A program made the position numbers and the translations under genes. DNA of 9,438 bases from Bacteroidales bacterium. GTDB taxonomy: Bacteria > Bacteroidota > Bacteroidia > Bacteroidales > WCHB1-69. The stretch is taken from assembly GCA_012838875.1 (NCBI GenBank), contig DUOL01000134.1:1-9438 (forward strand), read 5' to 3'. Below the pieces are notes generated by a model. It saw only the letters and a program-made list of their open reading frames with translations, was not told where the DNA came from and made no database searches. This document shows positions 7,366-9,438 of the stretch, piece after piece (positions within the stretch are counted from its first letter, which is position 1; each line of letters starts with the position of its first letter).

Positions 7366-7539
7366 TGATAAAGTGGTTATATTTTTCCATGGAAAATATA
7401 AGAGGGAATTAGGTGAAAAGCCTAAACAGTACCCGCTGCTGTGAGTTTCAAACGTTCTTTAGATACGTTAGCCACTGTTGAGACCATCAATGGGAAGGCA
7501 TCTAAAGAGAAACAAGTCAGAAAACCTGCCATTTTATTG
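7366..7539 (+). ncRNA. Cobalamin (B12) riboswitch aptamer
   Basis: The B12 box AGTCAGAAAACCTGCC at 7515-7530 differs from the consensus only at one or two purine positions. Upstream, the conserved core elements appear in the correct order: GAGGGAA at 7402-7408, a TAGG/CCTA stem (7410-7413/7421-7424), ACCCGCTGCTGTGAG at 7431-7445, GCCACTG at 7471-7477 and GGGAAGGC at 7492-7499. Arms CTTTAGAT (7457-7464) and ATCTAAAG (7500-7507) make a perfect 8 bp peripheral stem, and 7381-7400 contains the P3-like stem. A closing P1 helix can form between 7366-7372 and 7533-7539. These RNAs bind adenosyl- or other cobalamins and usually repress B12 uptake or synthesis genes. Here the downstream gene is the BtuG-like lipoprotein 112 nt away. 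Which cobalamin form is bound cannot be judged. Confidence 0.93.
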
Positions 7540-7580
7540 CTTATTAGTAAGGCTTCGGGAAATGAGCCCAATAAGATTTT
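7534..7580 (+). promoter_or_regulatory. Candidate riboswitch expression platform with competing helices
   Basis: CTTATT (7540-7545) can pair with AATAAG (7570-7575), extended by GGCT/AGCC (7551-7554/7565-7568) around a 10 nt loop, and TTTT follows at 7577-7580. The 3' arm CAATAA (7569-7574) can also pair with TTATTG (7534-7539), which is the 3' side of the aptamer's P1 helix, so the two states would exclude each other. The U-tract is weak, so this may be a poor terminator or a structural (P13-like) hairpin instead. A further hairpin, AGTTTT/AAAACT at 7614-7619/7624-7629, lies 22 nt before the start codon. Confidence 0.4.
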
Positions 7581-7650
7581 GAGTTATCACTCGATTCACC
7601 GTCTCATTTTCAAAGTTTTACAGAAAACTATTTATTAATTTAAAAAAACA

Positions 7651-8736
7651 ATGAAAATGAAAAAGTTTTTTTTGACCCGCACCACACGTATTGTGGCATT
7701 TTGTTTAACTTTCTCTCTATTTTTTATTTCCTGTAAAAAGGATCCCATTCCTCCCACACCAACAGCGAATAGTGGACTCAAAGGGATTTACGTCCTTAAT
7801 CAAGGTGTGTGGAACATGAACAATTGTAGCCTATCCTATTATGATTTCGAAAATGAAAAAATGGAAAAAGACATTTTTTTAAAGAAAAACGGTCGTGGAT
7901 TGGGCGATACGGGAAATGATTTAAAAAAATATGGAAGTAAGTTATATATTATCATGTCAACTACGGAAAGTCTTGAAATTGTAAATGCAGACAATTGCAA
8001 ATCTATTAAGCAGATTTTATTGACCGGAAAAGGACCGCAATTTATAGCTTTTCATCAAAATAAAGCATACGTTTCTTGTCAAGATGGTTCCGTTCTTTGC
8101 ATTGACACCACTTCTTTAGAAATTGAAAGAACCGCCATGGCGGGGAATACGCCGGCGGGAATCTGTGTTGCTAATGGAAAACTTTATGTGGCTAATTCAG
8201 GAGGTTTGAACTACCCCAATTACGACAACACCGTTTCCGTTATTGATTTAAACAGTTTCACTGAAATTAAGAAAATAGAAGTTGTTTTAAATCCATATTT
8301 ACTACAAGCTGATATGCAAGGGAACGTTTATTTAGTATCGAACGGGAATTATAATGATATCCCAAGTTCTTTCCAACGTATTAATTCACAAACTGATGAA
8401 GTGGTAAAAACGTTTGATTTTGCTATTTCAAATTTTACGATTCATGGGAATTATGCTTACCTCTATAGTTATGATTTTGTAACAGAGACCTCATCCGGTA
8501 TCAAAGTATTAGATTTAACTAATGACACTTTCGTTCAGGAAAACTTCATCAAAGATGGGACTAAAATTAATACGCCCTATTGTATAGCCGTCAATTCCAA
8601 AAATCTTGATGTGTATATTACCGATGTCTATGATTTCACTACTACGGGTGATGTATACTGTTTTTCAAAAGAGGGGAAAAAGAAATTCTCTTTAGAAGTT
8701 GGTATTAATCCGTCCTCTATCGTTTTTATTAAGTAA
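7651..8736 (+). CDS. BtuG-like surface lipoprotein, DUF5074/YncE-type beta-propeller
   Basis: A 361-residue lipoprotein: basic start, hydrophobic stretch at about 13-27, then the lipobox FISC with Cys28 as the lipidated residue. The mature start CKKDPIPP, charged and then proline-rich, resembles surface-exported lipoproteins of this phylum. The remainder is built of repeated four-stranded units with YVLNQG, SLSYYDFE, NGRGLGDTGND (80-90), KLYVANSGG (177-185) and NTVSVIDL (193-200). This is the pattern of the DUF5074/YncE beta-propeller group, which includes the Bacteroides cobalamin-binding protein BtuG. BtuG captures cobalamin outside the cell and hands it to the BtuB transporter. Family plus an upstream B12 riboswitch makes a BtuG role likely, but no BtuB gene follows: the next gene converges on it 6 bp away. 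Translation may start at 7651 or at the ATG at 7657. A generic YncE-like protein is the alternative. Confidence 0.82.
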   Translation: MKMKKFFLTRTTRIVAFCLTFSLFFISCKKDPIPPTPTANSGLKGIYVLNQGVWNMNNCSLSYYDFENEKMEKDIFLKKNGRGLGDTGNDLKKYGSKLYIIMSTTESLEIVNADNCKSIKQILLTGKGPQFIAFHQNKAYVSCQDGSVLCIDTTSLEIERTAMAGNTPAGICVANGKLYVANSGGLNYPNYDNTVSVIDLNSFTEIKKIEVVLNPYLLQADMQGNVYLVSNGNYNDIPSSFQRINSQTDEVVKTFDFAISNFTIHGNYAYLYSYDFVTETSSGIKVLDLTNDTFVQENFIKDGTKINTPYCIAVNSKNLDVYITDVYDFTTTGDVYCFSKEGKKKFSLEVGINPSSIVFIK

Positions 8737-8742
8737 AATCAA

Positions 8743-9438
8743 TTATTGAATAACGCCGCCGCCGACTAAATCGTCATTTTCATAAAAGACGGCACTTTGT
8801 CCCGGAGTTATTGCATCAATAGGAGTAAGAAATTGACATACGATGCCCTCTTCTTCTTGTTGCAAACGAGCTAACACTCCTTCATTGCGGTAACGAATAC
8901 GAACGGTAAACGGTTTGTCGGTCGGCAGCGTATCATATTTCATTAAATTAACATTTTTTATAAAACAAGAATCGCCGAACAGCTCCTCCTTTTTCCCTAA
9001 AATCACTTGATTTAATTTCGGATTTATGGCTACTACGTAAGCAGGATAGCCGAGGGCGACTCCCAAACCTTTACGTTGTCCAATCGTATAATTGGGATAA
9101 CCGCTATGTTTTCCAACTACGTCTCCAGCCGTATTAAGAAAATCTCCGCTTGGAAATCGCAGAGAATAATTTTCAATATTATTCTCCAAAAAGTGTCGAT
9201 AATCATTTTGAGGGATAAAACAAATCTCTTGACTCTCATCTTTTTTCGATAATGTATCAAACCCATTGGCAGCCGCTATTTCCCGAACTGTTTGCTTCGT
9301 CATTTCACCTAACGGAAAGAGAGTTGAGGCTAAATTTTGCTGCGTAAGCATCCACAAAAAATAGGTTTGGTCTTTGGTTATATCTTTTCCTTTTTGCAAA
9401 AAATAGCGCCCGTTTTCTTGCTGAATTTGAGCATAATG
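8743..9438 (-). CDS. mnmA: tRNA-specific 2-thiouridylase MnmA, C-terminal part (5' end beyond window)
   Basis: The last 231 codons of mnmA; the frame is open to the right edge, and the TTG at 9397-9399 is an internal leucine, not a start. MnmA uses ATP and sulfur relayed by persulfide carriers to convert U34 of glutamate, glutamine and lysine tRNAs to 2-thiouridine. Visible landmarks, counted from the first residue shown, are the HYA of the GHYA motif (1-3), KDQTYFLW (22-29), and SQEICFIP with the second catalytic cysteine at 73. The central domain's YTIGQRKGLG and the C-terminal beta-barrel ending in GGGVIQ follow. The PP-loop ATP site and the first catalytic cysteine are outside the window. 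The visible part has no frameshift and normal family spacing. It is convergent with the BtuG-like gene. Confidence 0.95.
   Translation of the reverse strand, partial: HYAQIQQENGRYFLQKGKDITKDQTYFLWMLTQQNLASTLFPLGEMTKQTVREIAAANGFDTLSKKDESQEICFIPQNDYRHFLENNIENYSLRFPSGDFLNTAGDVVGKHSGYPNYTIGQRKGLGVALGYPAYVVAINPKLNQVILGKKEELFGDSCFIKNVNLMKYDTLPTDKPFTVRIRYRNEGVLARLQQEEEGIVCQFLTPIDAITPGQSAVFYENDDLVGGGVIQ

Noticed and set aside
7441..7638. Open frame of 65 codons between the glycosyltransferase and the lipoprotein
   Set aside because: It lies inside the cobalamin riboswitch and its downstream hairpin; the constraint there is RNA structure, and the peptide resembles nothing known.
9397..9399. TTG as the start codon of the minus-strand gene at the right edge
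   Set aside because: The frame continues upstream with residues matching the MnmA GHYA region, so this is an internal codon of a gene cut by the window.

Overview
The window reads as a stretch of low-GC chromosome from a member of the Bacteroidota, most likely the order Bacteroidales. Three things point there. Starts lack Shine-Dalgarno sequences and instead have TAnnTTTG (-7) boxes, often with an upstream TTTG (-33). The protein content is typical of the phylum: an HU/SPOR membrane protein, a eukaryote-type glycogen branching enzyme, a CtlX-type hydrolase, and a DUF5074/YncE-like surface lipoprotein. The non-coding DNA is very A+T rich. No phage, transposase, CRISPR, tRNA or rRNA gene was seen.

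Layout, left to right. Positions 4-145 hold a GC-rich (about 61%) block of nested palindromes without a credible gene. A TrmH/SpoU-family RNA 2'-O-methyltransferase follows (288-1043, +), then a GH13 branching enzyme (1148-3142, +). The branching enzyme converges, across only 5 bp, on a two-gene minus-strand unit: a CtlX-type guanidine-modifying-superfamily hydrolase (5175-4249) followed by an HU-SPOR membrane protein (4218-3148). A divergent intergenic region (5176-5361) carries back-to-back promoters, one for the CtlX unit and one for a GT39-type polytopic membrane glycosyltransferase (5362-7305, +).

The 345 bp between 7306 and 7650 hold a promoter, a cobalamin (B12) riboswitch with a clear B12 box, and a possible expression platform. 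They lead into a lipoprotein with a predicted beta-propeller (7651-8736, +). Its family and its control by a B12 riboswitch make it a good candidate for a BtuG-type surface cobalamin-binding protein. It converges, across 6 bp, on the C-terminal part of mnmA (tRNA 2-thiouridylase), which runs off the right edge.

Most genes are unrelated housekeeping or envelope functions, each apparently under its own promoter. The one functional pairing visible in the sequence is riboswitch plus BtuG-like lipoprotein: cobalamin sensing coupled to cobalamin capture, with no BtuB transporter gene adjacent. The least explained parts are the palindromic block at the left edge, the soluble C-terminal half of the glycosyltransferase, and the combination of an HU-like domain with a SPOR domain in one membrane protein.
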